Positions 22,868 through 31,176 of a stretch of DNA of 64,000 bases are shown here, one piece after another. Below the pieces are notes generated by a model that was not told the DNA's origin, searched no databases, and saw only the letters and a list, made by a program, of their open reading frames with translations. How positions within the stretch are numbered: position 1 is the stretch's first letter; each line of letters starts with the position of its first letter. Origin of the DNA: a bacterium (lineage in GTDB: Bacteria > Desulfobacterota > Deferrisomatia > Deferrisomatales > Deferrisomataceae); assembly GCA_027021615.1 (NCBI GenBank), contig JALUTY010000034.1:62001-126000 (forward strand), written 5' to 3'. Both the position numbers and the translations under genes were made by a program.

Positions 22868-23733
22868 CCTCGCCTCCCGCCGGCCCGAAACGCGTGGGGC
22901 CGGATCCCTGTGCGACCCATCAGGATGTAGAAGTCCTTCCGGGCCTTCCCCGCCAGGCGCGCGGCACGGGCCACGTTGCCCCGGGTCACCAGCAGCAGAC
23001 GCGCCACGTAGTCGCGCTCGAACCTCCGCTTGGCCTCGCCAAAGGGGAGGATCCCCGGCCGGTCCGCCCCCGGCCGCGTGGCCGGGGGCGGGGGCCACGG
23101 CTGGCCCGGCTCGGGGGGGAAGCTGCCCAGCAGGAGCAGCTCCAGCTCCCGCACGTTGCCCGGCCAGGGATACAGGGCGGCCTCTTCCAAGAACGTGGGG
23201 CTCAGACCAGGAAACTCTCGGCCCGGGGCGTGCCGGGCCACCAGGGCCTCGGCCAAGGCTGGCAGGTCTTCCAGACGCTCCCGCAACGGGGGAACGAGTA
23301 AGGGAAACCCTCCGATCAGGTAGTACAGATCCGACCGGAACCGCCCTTCCTCCACCCGGCCCTCCAGATCCGTACGAGCCGTGAACACCCACCGCCAGGG
23401 TCCTTCGTCCCCCCAGGTCTCCAACCATCCCAAGATCCGGGCCTGGGCCGCTGCCGAAGCCTCGTCGACGCCGGTCACCGCCACCGTGCCACCTCGCCCC
23501 TCCCGATCGAGCCTGGCCAGGGAGGCCTCGTCCCTCCCGCTGGCCCACCTCAGCTCGCCTCGGTGCCCCGAAAGCTTGTGGAGGATCCGAGCGGCCAGCT
23601 TCTTGCCTGTGCCGGTCTCCCCGTACAGGAGCACCGGCAGGCGGGTGCGGGCCACCCGGGCCAGGGCCCGACGCAGGGCCTCGACCGCGGCGCTGGTGCC
23701 CACGATGCCTGGCGCGGTCCGGTCGTATCCCAT
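22864..23733 (-). CDS. AAA+ enhancer-binding-like protein without GAFTGA loop
   Basis: A 289-residue protein with the sigma-54 activator layout but no receiver domain. Walker A is GETGTGKKLAARILH (residues 38-52). The insertion that carries the sigma-54-contacting GAFTGA motif is missing: only about 36 residues separate Walker A from the GGTVAVTGVDEAS segment that stands in for Walker B, roughly half the usual distance, and its acidic pair is shifted. FRSDLYYLIGGFPLLVPPLRER and YPWPGNVREL (sensor II) are kept. The C-terminus is a Fis-type helix-turn-helix (VTRGNVARAARLAGKARKDFY). It should bind DNA and perhaps nucleotide but probably cannot open sigma-54 promoters. It lies between cheA and cheR; GGAGG precedes the ATG at 23733. 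Confidence 0.8.
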   Translation of the reverse strand: MGYDRTAPGIVGTSAAVEALRRALARVARTRLPVLLYGETGTGKKLAARILHKLSGHRGELRWASGRDEASLARLDREGRGGTVAVTGVDEASAAAQARILGWLETWGDEGPWRWVFTARTDLEGRVEEGRFRSDLYYLIGGFPLLVPPLRERLEDLPALAEALVARHAPGREFPGLSPTFLEEAALYPWPGNVRELELLLLGSFPPEPGQPWPPPPATRPGADRPGILPFGEAKRRFERDYVARLLLVTRGNVARAARLAGKARKDFYILMGRTGIRPHAFRAGGRRG

Positions 23734-23769
23734 GGGGACCTCCATGTCCCGCGGCACTCCAAGGGCGGG

Positions 23770-26016
23770 TCAGGCTGCGGCCCGGGGCGGCGCGGTCTTG
23801 CCCGCCAGCTCCAGAACCTGGTTCACATCGAGGATCAGGGTCACTCGGCCGTCGCCCAGGATCGTGGCCCCGGCCACCGCGGGGGTCTCCGACAGATATC
23901 CCCCCAGGCTCTTGATCACCACCTCCTCTTCCCCCAGGAGACCGTCCACCACCACACCAACGCGTTTCTCGGCGAGCCCGATCACCACCACGTACTCCCG
24001 GGGCGACCGGTCGTGGGGAGGCACGGCCAGCAGCCGGCCCAGGTACACCAAGGGCACCACCTGCTCCCGCAGCCGGAGCACGGGCACCCCGTCCAGGGGC
24101 TTCACCTGCTCCGGTTCCACCCGCACGGTCTCCACCACGCTTACCAAAGGGATCGCGTACACCTCGGGTCCGCAACGGACGAGGAGGGCTTGGATGATGG
24201 CAAGGGTCAGCGGGATCCTGAGCTCCACCTTCGTCCCCTGCCCGGGCTCCGAGGTGATCTCGATCAGGCCGTTGAGCTGCTGGATGTTCGTGCGCACCAC
24301 GTCCATGCCCACGCCCCGGCCGCTTACGTTCGACACCTTCTCTGCCGTGGAGAAGCCCGGGGCAAACACGAGGTTGAACGCCTCCTTGGGCGACAACGCG
24401 GCCGCGTCCTGGGCGCTGAGCACTCCTCTCTCTACGGCCTTGGCCTTCAGCCGCTCCGGGTCCATGCCCCGCCCGTCGTCGGCCACCTCCACCACGATGT
24501 GGTTCCCCTCGTGGCGGGCCGACAGCCGGATCACCCCGTCTCGGGGCTTCCCGGCCCGCTCCCGCTCTTCCGGTGCCTCCACCCCGTGGTCCGCCGCGTT
24601 GCGGATCAGGTGGACCAGCGGATCCCCGATCACCTCCACCACCGACTTGTCCAGCTCGGTGCCCTCGCCCTCCACCTCCAGACGGAGCCCTTTGCCCAGG
24701 CTGCGTGCAAGGTCGCGCACCATCCGGGGAAACTTTCGGAACACCTTTCCGATCGGCACCAACCGGGTCTTCATGACCGCCAGCTGGAGGTCCGACGCCA
24801 CCAGGTCCACCTGGGCGGAGGTCTCCGCCAGGGCCTCGACCAGCTTCTCTCCCGACCACCGCTCCTCGGCCTCGGCCCGGAGCCGGGCCAGACGGTTTTT
24901 CGCCAGCACCAGCTCCCCCACCAGGTTCATCAGGGTGTCCAGGCGTTCCACGTCCACCCGCACGGTCTGCTCGGGGGCCGCCCTGCGCATCTGCCTCTGG
25001 CGGGCCAATCCCCGCTCCACCACCTCCGAAGAAACCGCCTTCTGCTCCACCAGCACCTGTCCCAGAGGCTTTCCCTCCTTCTGGCTTTCCAGCGCCTTCT
25101 CCACCGCCTCCGGTGGAACCCCCTCCTGCTCCACCAGGATCTCCCCGAGCCTTTTGGGCCGGCCGGTTTCCAGGGCCTCGGACAGGACCCTTAACACGTC
25201 GTCCACGGCCGGGCCGGGCCGGCCCGCCTGGGCCGCCTCCAGGAGCCTGCGAAGCCGGTCCACGGCCTCCAGGACCACGTCCATCACCTCGCCCGAGGCC
25301 ACGGTCTCGCCTCGACGCAGCTTGTTGAACACATCCTCAATTCGGTGGGTTACCCGGCTGATGGCGTCAAACCCGAGAAACGAGCTGGATCCCTTAAGGG
25401 TGTGGGCCGCCCGGAAGATCTTGTTGAGCAGCTCTGTGTCGTCCGGAGACTCCTCCAAGGACACCAGGTCCTGCTCCAGCTCCTCCATCAGCTCCCACGC
25501 CTCGACGAAGAACTCCTGTATCACCTCGTCGTCCCCTGCCCCGGATCCGTCGGAAGGCGGGGCAGAAGGCTCTGCCGGCGAAGGGGCCGGCTCTGTCTCG
25601 GCCGGACCCGGTTCTTCGCCCCGCGCGGCCCCCTCCAAGGCGTTGATGGCGGGCCCCGGGTCGGTACGGGTCTGTCCGTCCGCCTCCAGCTCGTTGATCA
25701 GGGTCGCGATCACGTCGTGGGCCCGAAGGAGGCCCGCGGCCAGGGCCGGGGTGAACGGCCGTTCTCCCCGCTTCACCGGCCCCAGGGCGGTCTCGGCCGC
25801 GTGGGTCACCGCCTCCACGGTCCGAAACCCCATCAGACCCGCCCCCCCCTTGATCACGTGCATCTGTCGGTACAGGTCGGACCGTAGCTCGGGGTCGTCC
25901 TCTCCCCGCTCGAGGGCGAGGAGGATCTCGGCGGCGCGCTCCAGGCACTCTCGGGCGTCGGCCACGTAGTCCGGAAGAAGCTCGGCTACCTCCGGGGACA
26001 CTCGGTCGGGTTCCAT
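23770..26016 (-). CDS. cheA: Chemotaxis histidine kinase CheA with two HPt domains and MshEN-like repeats
   Basis: A 748-residue kinase that phosphorylates CheY and CheB. HPt1 has its His at residue 53 (MHVIKGGAG) and HPt2 at residue 205 (AHTLKGSSSFLG). Residues about 288-342 contain two similar units, GEILVEQEGVPPEAVEKAL and GQVLVEQKAVSSEVVERGL, resembling the GspE/MshE N-terminal repeat. The dimerisation helices, the ATPase domain (HLIRNAADHGVE, VADDGRGMD, GRGVGMDVV) and the CheW-like P5 domain (IPLTLAIIQALLV to the end) follow. There is no clear CheY-binding P2 domain. ATG at 26016 with GGAGG six bases upstream. The two HPt domains may pass phosphate to different partners. Confidence 0.95.
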   Translation of the reverse strand: MEPDRVSPEVAELLPDYVADARECLERAAEILLALERGEDDPELRSDLYRQMHVIKGGAGLMGFRTVEAVTHAAETALGPVKRGERPFTPALAAGLLRAHDVIATLINELEADGQTRTDPGPAINALEGAARGEEPGPAETEPAPSPAEPSAPPSDGSGAGDDEVIQEFFVEAWELMEELEQDLVSLEESPDDTELLNKIFRAAHTLKGSSSFLGFDAISRVTHRIEDVFNKLRRGETVASGEVMDVVLEAVDRLRRLLEAAQAGRPGPAVDDVLRVLSEALETGRPKRLGEILVEQEGVPPEAVEKALESQKEGKPLGQVLVEQKAVSSEVVERGLARQRQMRRAAPEQTVRVDVERLDTLMNLVGELVLAKNRLARLRAEAEERWSGEKLVEALAETSAQVDLVASDLQLAVMKTRLVPIGKVFRKFPRMVRDLARSLGKGLRLEVEGEGTELDKSVVEVIGDPLVHLIRNAADHGVEAPEERERAGKPRDGVIRLSARHEGNHIVVEVADDGRGMDPERLKAKAVERGVLSAQDAAALSPKEAFNLVFAPGFSTAEKVSNVSGRGVGMDVVRTNIQQLNGLIEITSEPGQGTKVELRIPLTLAIIQALLVRCGPEVYAIPLVSVVETVRVEPEQVKPLDGVPVLRLREQVVPLVYLGRLLAVPPHDRSPREYVVVIGLAEKRVGVVVDGLLGEEEVVIKSLGGYLSETPAVAGATILGDGRVTLILDVNQVLELAGKTAPPRAAA

Positions 26017-26036
26017 GGACACCTCCTGGACAGACC

Positions 26037-26915
26037 TCACGGAACGGACGGCTTCAAGTAGCCCATCGCCCCGGGGAAATGGACCAGCTTGAACTCGTCG
26101 GTGACGCCGTGGAGCGACTCGCTGTGACCCACGAACAGGTACCCACCCGGGTCCAGGGCCCGGTAGAAGTGGGCCACGAACTTTCTCTTGGCCGGCTTGT
26201 CGAAGTAGATGAGGGCGTTGCGACAAAAGATCGTCTGGAACCCCCTCATACGGCTCATGCGCAGGTCGTCCGCAAAGTTGAGCAGACCGAACTCCACCAG
26301 CTCCCGCACCTCCTCCTTTACGCGGAAGCGATCCGGCCCCAACACCTCGAAGTACTTCTGCGCGTAGTACGCTGGTGTGCCCCGAAACGAGTACCGCGTG
26401 TACTCCGCTCCCCGCGCCTTCTGGATCATGGAGTGGGCCACGTCCGTGCCGTAGATGCGCACGTTCCACCCACCCAGGCCGGGCCCCAGGGTCTCGAGGA
26501 TCAGCATGGCTAGGGTGTAGGGTTCCTCCCCCGAGGAGCATGCCGCGCTCCACAGCCGCAGGCTCCGCCGGCCGCGCCCCTTCAGATCCTCGATCAGCCG
26601 TGGCAGCACCTGTCTCTGGAACGCCTCCAGCTGGGCCCGGTGCCGGAAGAAGGAGGTCTCATGGGTGGTCACCGCGTCGAGCAGGGTCATGAGAGCCGGT
26701 CGTCCCCGGGTGGGGGAGCGGAGCAGGGTCAGGTACTGGGTCACGGTCTCGGCCCCTGCCTGCTCCATGCACCGACCCAGGCGGTTTTCGAGGAGGTACT
26801 TCTTGTTCTCCGCGAAAAACAGCCCGCTGCGTTCGTACAGGAAGTCCCGGAGGATCCGGAACTCCTCGGGCGACAAGTCCACCGCGCCCTGGCGCAGGCC
26901 GGCGAGCCCGGTCAC
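26037..26915 (-). CDS. cheR: CheR chemoreceptor methyltransferase (copy 2)
   Basis: A 292-residue CheR. The N-terminal domain includes SPEEFRILRDFLYERSGLFF and HETSFFRH; the SAM-binding motif is WSAACSSGEEPYTLAM (intact GEEPY), followed by YGTDVAHSMIQKARG and the FCRNALIYFDKPAK motif. GTG start at 26915 overlaps the stop of the HDOD gene (GTGA) with GGAGGG upstream. Unlike the copy at 22007 all SAM-site residues look normal, so this is probably the main receptor methyltransferase, opposed by CheB. Confidence 0.93.
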   Translation of the reverse strand: MTGLAGLRQGAVDLSPEEFRILRDFLYERSGLFFAENKKYLLENRLGRCMEQAGAETVTQYLTLLRSPTRGRPALMTLLDAVTTHETSFFRHRAQLEAFQRQVLPRLIEDLKGRGRRSLRLWSAACSSGEEPYTLAMLILETLGPGLGGWNVRIYGTDVAHSMIQKARGAEYTRYSFRGTPAYYAQKYFEVLGPDRFRVKEEVRELVEFGLLNFADDLRMSRMRGFQTIFCRNALIYFDKPAKRKFVAHFYRALDPGGYLFVGHSESLHGVTDEFKLVHFPGAMGYLKPSVP

Positions 26916-27790
26916 GGCTCCCTCCCCAGCTTCGCCAGGGCCCGAGCCATCTCGACCTCCTGATCCAGCTGCAGCGTGAACCGGGCCAGATCCAAGTTTC
27001 CCAGATGGGACCGACGTCCCTCCAGTAAGGCCCAGGCGGGGTCGTCTGTGAAGCACACCGCCACCCGGTCTCCCCCGAACCCGATCTGCTTGACCTTGGC
27101 GAACAGGTCGGCCAGGTGCACCACGGCAGCCACCCACTGCTGCCCCGCGTCGGTGGGCTCGTGGTGGTACCGGATGGCCTCTCGGAGCGGGGTCGGAAAC
27201 CCCCAGCGCTCGGCGATCCACCCCCCCAGCTCCGCATGGTGGGTGCCGAACACCTCCGGCTCTACCTCCCGCAGGGAGGCCTGGCGCCGAGCCGCCAGGT
27301 CCAGACACCGGGCAAACTCCTGCGGAAAATGGTGTCCTAGCAGGATCTTGCCCACGTCATGGAGCAGACCGGCCGCGTACTCGGTGCCCGACATCGGCAG
27401 CTTGAGCAGGCGGATCATGGTCTCCGCGATCACAGCCACCCCAGCCGAGTGCTCCCAGAACCGATCCCACCGAAAGGTCTCGCCGCCGTAGGAGCCCGAG
27501 AAGTCCCGGATCACAGACAGCGAAAGGGCGATGTTGCGGACCTGGGCCATGCCCAGGAGAGCCACTGCTCGCTCCACCGAGGACACCTCACCTCGGAGCC
27601 CGTAGAACGGGGAGTTGGCCAACCTCAGCACCTTGGCGGCGAGGGACGGGTCGTTCTCCACCGCTGCCGCAACCTTTCCAAAGTCTGCCGAAGGGTCCCC
27701 TGCCAGGCGCACCACCTCTGTCGCCACCCCCCCGATGGTGGGGAGCTCTCCGGATCGCTCGATCACCTCCACCACCCGTTCCAAGCTCAC
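26912..27790 (-). CDS. HDOD-domain signalling protein
   Basis: A 292-residue HDOD protein (PTIGGVATEVVRLAGDP, VLRLANSPFYGLRGEVSSVERAVALLG) with the HD-like part LLHDVGKILLGHHFP and a second YHHEP segment. HDOD proteins share the HD fold but usually lack phosphodiesterase activity; several act in chemotaxis and c-di-GMP-linked control by protein contacts. GTG start overlapping the cheB stop and GTGA overlap with cheR place it as the second gene of the chemotaxis operon. The binding partner is unknown. Confidence 0.9.
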   Translation of the reverse strand: MSLERVVEVIERSGELPTIGGVATEVVRLAGDPSADFGKVAAAVENDPSLAAKVLRLANSPFYGLRGEVSSVERAVALLGMAQVRNIALSLSVIRDFSGSYGGETFRWDRFWEHSAGVAVIAETMIRLLKLPMSGTEYAAGLLHDVGKILLGHHFPQEFARCLDLAARRQASLREVEPEVFGTHHAELGGWIAERWGFPTPLREAIRYHHEPTDAGQQWVAAVVHLADLFAKVKQIGFGGDRVAVCFTDDPAWALLEGRRSHLGNLDLARFTLQLDQEVEMARALAKLGREP

Positions 27791-28806
27791 GACGCCGCCT
27801 CTTGGATCGCGGGCGCGATGCGGTCGATGGGAAGAACCGCATCGGCCACACCCGCCTCGACCACGGCCCGGGGCATCCCGTACACCACACAGGTCTCGGG
27901 GCTCTGGGCCACCACGGTCCCGCCCCGGGCCTTGATCGCCGCCGCGCCTTGGGCACCGTCCGACCCCATGCCGGTCAGGACCACCGCCAGGGCGTCCGGC
28001 ACAGGAACCTCGGCCACCGAGCCAAAGGTCACGTCCACACTGGGCCGGTGCAGGGTGTCCGTCGGGCGCTCCGTAACCTGGAGCACCAGGCCTCGGCCGT
28101 CCCGGTGGACCACCACATGCCGTCCCCCCGGCGCCACGAAGGCCTGGCCGGCCTCCAGGCGGTCCCCGGTCTCGGCCTCCTTCACCGCCAAGGGACCCAT
28201 CGCGTCCAGGCGCTTTGCGAACGCCTTCGTAAACGCCCTAGGCATGTGCTGGACCACGACGACCGGTGCCCGAAACCCCTCCGTAAGCCCAGAGAACACC
28301 TTCTGTAACGCCGGGGGCCCACCGGTGGACGCGCCGATTGCTACCAGCCGGGCCGGCCCCAGCCGGGTCGGCCGGGGGGAGCCGGGTGCGAAGGCCGGCC
28401 TCGGGGCCGTACGGCGGCGGGCCACCGCCTTCACCTTCTCGCACAGGGTCTTCCGGATCTTCACCACCTCGAGGGGGTTCGATCCGATGCTCTTGGGAAC
28501 GTAGTCCACAGCGCCCATGTCCAAGGCCCTCAGGGTTACCTCGGCACCCTCCTCGGTCAGGCTGGACACCATGATCACCGGCCTCGGCGAGCTCTCCATG
28601 ATCCGCGCGAGGGTTTCGAGCCCGTCCATCCGGGGCATCTCCACGTCCAGGGTCACCAGATCCGGGTCCAGCTCCTGCACCTTCTCCAGGGCCTCGTACC
28701 CATCCCGGGCGCTGCCCACCACCCGGATTTCGGGATCGTCCCCCAGCAGTCTCGAAAGGGCCTTGCGCATGAACGCCGAGTCGTCCACCACCAACACCCG
28801 GATCAC
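27787..28806 (-). CDS. cheB: Chemotaxis glutamate methylesterase CheB
   Basis: A 339-residue two-domain protein. The receiver domain has VVDDSAFMRKAL, acceptor Asp in LVTLDVEMPRMDG and the Lys in DYVPKS. The C-terminal methylesterase has the Ser in IGASTGGPPAL, the His in VQHMP and the Asp in LTGMGSDGA. Once phosphorylated by CheA it demethylates receptors and so adapts the signal. GTG start at 28806 with AAAGGAG six bases upstream. It is the first gene of the operon running leftward to 19798, with a sigma-28-like promoter upstream at 28870-28897. Confidence 0.96.
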   Translation of the reverse strand: MIRVLVVDDSAFMRKALSRLLGDDPEIRVVGSARDGYEALEKVQELDPDLVTLDVEMPRMDGLETLARIMESSPRPVIMVSSLTEEGAEVTLRALDMGAVDYVPKSIGSNPLEVVKIRKTLCEKVKAVARRRTAPRPAFAPGSPRPTRLGPARLVAIGASTGGPPALQKVFSGLTEGFRAPVVVVQHMPRAFTKAFAKRLDAMGPLAVKEAETGDRLEAGQAFVAPGGRHVVVHRDGRGLVLQVTERPTDTLHRPSVDVTFGSVAEVPVPDALAVVLTGMGSDGAQGAAAIKARGGTVVAQSPETCVVYGMPRAVVEAGVADAVLPIDRIAPAIQEAAS

Positions 28807-28869
28807 ATCCGCTCCTTTCCACGACCGTTGGCCAACGGCCGGCCCCCGTCCCGGGGCCGTTCGGCATAC

Positions 28870-28897
28870 CCATCGGCACCGGCCGAAAAGAACTTGA
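28870..28897 (-). promoter_or_regulatory. Candidate sigma-28 (FliA) promoter of the chemotaxis operon
   Basis: On the minus strand, TCAAGTT (28891-28897) and GCCGATGG (28870-28877) separated by 13 bases, close to FliA-type -35 and -10 elements though one base wider than the canonical spacing. It stands 64 bases before the cheB GTG. A CCGTTGGCCAACGG palindrome (28825-28838) lies in the leader. The rest of this gap, 28967-29008, is a repeat block that runs to the flhB stop. Confidence 0.5.
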
Positions 28898-28966
28898 CCC
28901 GTTTTGGGGGACACCGGACTCCCCCCTCCCTGGCTGGGCCACGGGGCTCCGGGAGCGTGGCCAGCG

Positions 28967-29011
28967 GTGGGGGCATGGGGCCTGCTTCCGGCCGCGCGAA
29001 GCCGGGCGTCA
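28967..29011. repeat. Dispersed repeat block (GGGGCATGGGG core) overlapping flhB stop
   Basis: GGTGGGGGCATGGGGCCTGC and TTCCGGCCGCGCGAAGCCGG follow each other here and match 33777-33815 almost base for base; an inverted copy is at 46361-46395. The block reaches the flhB stop codon at 29009-29011, so the last bases of flhB may have been fixed by the repeat. Confidence 0.65.
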
Positions 29012-30115
29012 GGCTCCGGAGGTGGGAGGGGGCTGCGCGGGTACGCCGCCGGGGATCCGCCCGGTCAGACGGTAGACGTGGGCCAGGATCTCGGCAACCG
29101 CCTGGAACAGGTCCGCGGGAACCCGGTCGCCCGGCTCGGCCTGACGGTACAGGGCCCGGGCCACCGGCGGATCCTCCACCACGGGCACCCCGTGCTCCCG
29201 GGCCAGGTCGAGGATCTTCTCGGCCACCCGATCCGCGCCCTTGGCGGTCACCTGGGGCGCCTCCATCTCCCCTGGTACGTAGCGTAAGGCCACAGCGAAG
29301 TGGGTTGGGTTCGTAACCACCACGTCGGACCGGGGCACCTCGGCCATCATCCGGCGCCGGGCCATCTCACGCTGCAGGCTCCGGATGCGGCTCCGGATCA
29401 GGGGGTCGCCCTCGGTCTCCTTGTGTTCGTCCTTGATCTCCTGTTTGGTCATCCGGATCTTCTTCTCGAACTGCCACCGCTGGAACGCATAGTCCAGCAG
29501 CGCGATCGCCACATACACGAGCAGCACGTTGCGCAGGATCGGGAAGGCCACTTTGACCAGCATGAACTCCAGCAGGGTCCGAGGAGGAACCCCTGCCAGA
29601 GCCGGGAACTCCCACAGCCGGTCCCGCAGGGCGAGGTAGGCGGCCCAACCCACGGCCACCACCTTCAGCACGTCCTTGGCCAGATCCACCACCTTGGCCC
29701 ATTGGAACAGGTTGCCGAGCCCCGAGATGGGGTTGAGGCGGTCTGGGTTGGGCTCGATGGCCTTGAACGAGACCAGAAACCCCACCTGGACCACGTTGCC
29801 CGCCACGCCCCCCACCAACGCCGCCAAGAACACGGGGACGAGGCCGCTGATGAGGGCCCGGAACACCCGCAACGCCACGGCAGTCGCCGCATCCGGCCGC
29901 AGATCAAGGCGCCCCCCCAGGCGGATCACGTCCACGGTGAGCCCTGCCAGCTCCCGGTACAGGTGGTCTGCCCCCACCCACACTCCGAGCACCCCCGCCC
30001 CCAGCACGAACGCGGTGAGAACCTCCGGGCTGCGGGCAACCTGCCCCTCCTCCCGGGCCTCCCTCCGGCGTTTCGGGGTTGCGGCTTCGGTTCGCTCCTG
30101 ATCGTCCGCGGCCAC
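29009..30115 (-). CDS. flhB: Flagellar export switch protein FlhB
   Basis: A 368-residue membrane protein. Four hydrophobic segments lie between about residues 30 and 210; ERTEAATPKRRREAREEGQVARS is the typical N-terminus, and MTKQEIKDEHKETEGDPLIR the linker. The autocleavage site NPTH (VVVTNPTHFAVALRY) separates the export-specificity C-domain, which contacts FliK. The last 20 residues are Pro/Gly-rich. It is the last gene of fliL-fliN-fliO-fliP-fliQ-fliR-flhB. Three bases separate it from fliR. Confidence 0.96.
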   Translation of the reverse strand: MAADDQERTEAATPKRRREAREEGQVARSPEVLTAFVLGAGVLGVWVGADHLYRELAGLTVDVIRLGGRLDLRPDAATAVALRVFRALISGLVPVFLAALVGGVAGNVVQVGFLVSFKAIEPNPDRLNPISGLGNLFQWAKVVDLAKDVLKVVAVGWAAYLALRDRLWEFPALAGVPPRTLLEFMLVKVAFPILRNVLLVYVAIALLDYAFQRWQFEKKIRMTKQEIKDEHKETEGDPLIRSRIRSLQREMARRRMMAEVPRSDVVVTNPTHFAVALRYVPGEMEAPQVTAKGADRVAEKILDLAREHGVPVVEDPPVARALYRQAEPGDRVPADLFQAVAEILAHVYRLTGRIPGGVPAQPPPTSGA

Positions 30116-30118
30116 GGG

Positions 30119-30892
30119 TTACCCCCAGAGTCTGCCGAGCGCCTCGAGCGCCCGGAGGCTGTCCTGGAGCGCCCACAGGAACGCCCGGCCCCAGTGACGC
30201 AGGGACAGCCCCAGCACGGTGAACCCCACCAGGATCTGCAGGGGAAACCCCAGGATGAGCATGTTCATCTGGGGTACCGCCCGGGCGAACACCCCCAGAA
30301 TCACGTGGGCTGCGAACAGGGCGGCGATCACGGGTGCGGCCAGGGCCACCCCCAGGCGAAACACCTCGCCCGACAGGCGTACCAGTACCTCCATCACGGC
30401 GGGCGAGTCCCACCACCCCCCCGGCGGCACGGTTCCCAGGCTGGACACGAACGCCTCCACCAATAGCCGATCCCCCCCGACCGACAGGAACAGAAGCAAT
30501 GCCAGGATGAACTCCAGCTGGCTCACCACTGAGATCTGGGTCTCGAACTGGGGATCCATGACGCTCACAATCCCCAGCCCCATCTGGAACCCCACCAGCT
30601 GCCCCCCGAACTGCACGGCCGCGAACACCAACCGGGCCACAAACCCCGCCAGCAGTCCCACCACGACCTCGCTGCCGGCCATCGCGGCCACACCCGCCGC
30701 CGTGGGAGGCACCGCCACGGCCGGGGCGAGCCCCAGCCCCGTGAGACCCACGCTCAGCCCCAGGACCGCTGCCGCCTTGACCTGGACCGGCACGAACGGG
30801 CTTGAGAACACCGGCGCGAACGAGAACAACGACGCGGTGCGAAGAAGGACCAGCAGGAAGCCGAAGAACTGGACGTCGGTGATCCCGAACAT
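30119..30892 (-). CDS. fliR: Flagellar export protein FliR
   Basis: A 257-residue integral membrane protein with about six hydrophobic segments, beginning MFGITDVQFFGFLLVLLRTA. The family segments APVFSSPFVPVQVKA and VGFQMGLGIVSVMDPQFE are present. With FliP and FliQ it forms the export-gate spiral at the centre of the basal body. It follows fliQ by 14 bases. Confidence 0.95.
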   Translation of the reverse strand: MFGITDVQFFGFLLVLLRTASLFSFAPVFSSPFVPVQVKAAAVLGLSVGLTGLGLAPAVAVPPTAAGVAAMAGSEVVVGLLAGFVARLVFAAVQFGGQLVGFQMGLGIVSVMDPQFETQISVVSQLEFILALLLFLSVGGDRLLVEAFVSSLGTVPPGGWWDSPAVMEVLVRLSGEVFRLGVALAAPVIAALFAAHVILGVFARAVPQMNMLILGFPLQILVGFTVLGLSLRHWGRAFLWALQDSLRALEALGRLWG

Positions 30893-30906
30893 GGGAGGAT
30901 GGCGGC

Positions 30907-31176
30907 CTACCCCGCGAAACGATGGAAGCTCAGGAACAGCTCGGTGGCGTAACCCAGCATGAGGTTCATGGCCCAGGGGAGCATCAGCAGGAACACGAGC
31001 ACGATGGCCAGGAACTTGGGCACGAAGGACAGGGTCTGCTCCTGGATCTGGGTGACCGCCTGCAGGAGGCTAATGATCATCCCCACCACCAGGGAGACCA
31101 GGAGAAGGGGGGCTGAGAGCATCAGCGTGATCTCCACCGCCCTTCGGGCCAGGGCCAGAACGTCGTCGGGGGTCAT
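30907..31176 (-). CDS. fliQ: Flagellar export protein FliQ
   Basis: An 89-residue, two-helix membrane protein: [20 protein letters not shown], then [20 protein letters not shown], the family signature. It wraps around the FliP-FliR gate. AGGAG is nine bases before the ATG at 31174-31176, and the gene overlaps the end of fliP by four bases. Confidence 0.96.
   Translation of the reverse strand: MTPDDVLALARRAVEITLMLSAPLLLVSLVVGMIISLLQAVTQIQEQTLSFVPKFLAIVLVFLLMLPWAMNLMLGYATELFLSFHRFAG

Noticed and set aside
22870-24859. Long reading frame continuing upstream of cheR, antisense-free but out of frame with cheA and the AAA gene
   Set aside because: Only its last 286 codons look like protein (CheR). 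The upstream part is Gly/Arg/Pro-rich shadow of the cheA and AAA coding sequence in another frame, common in GC-rich DNA.
23381-25969. Plus-strand frame of about 860 codons opposite cheA
   Set aside because: Rich in Ser, Arg and Thr as expected of a complement of a GC-rich gene; cheA on the other strand is complete and convincing.
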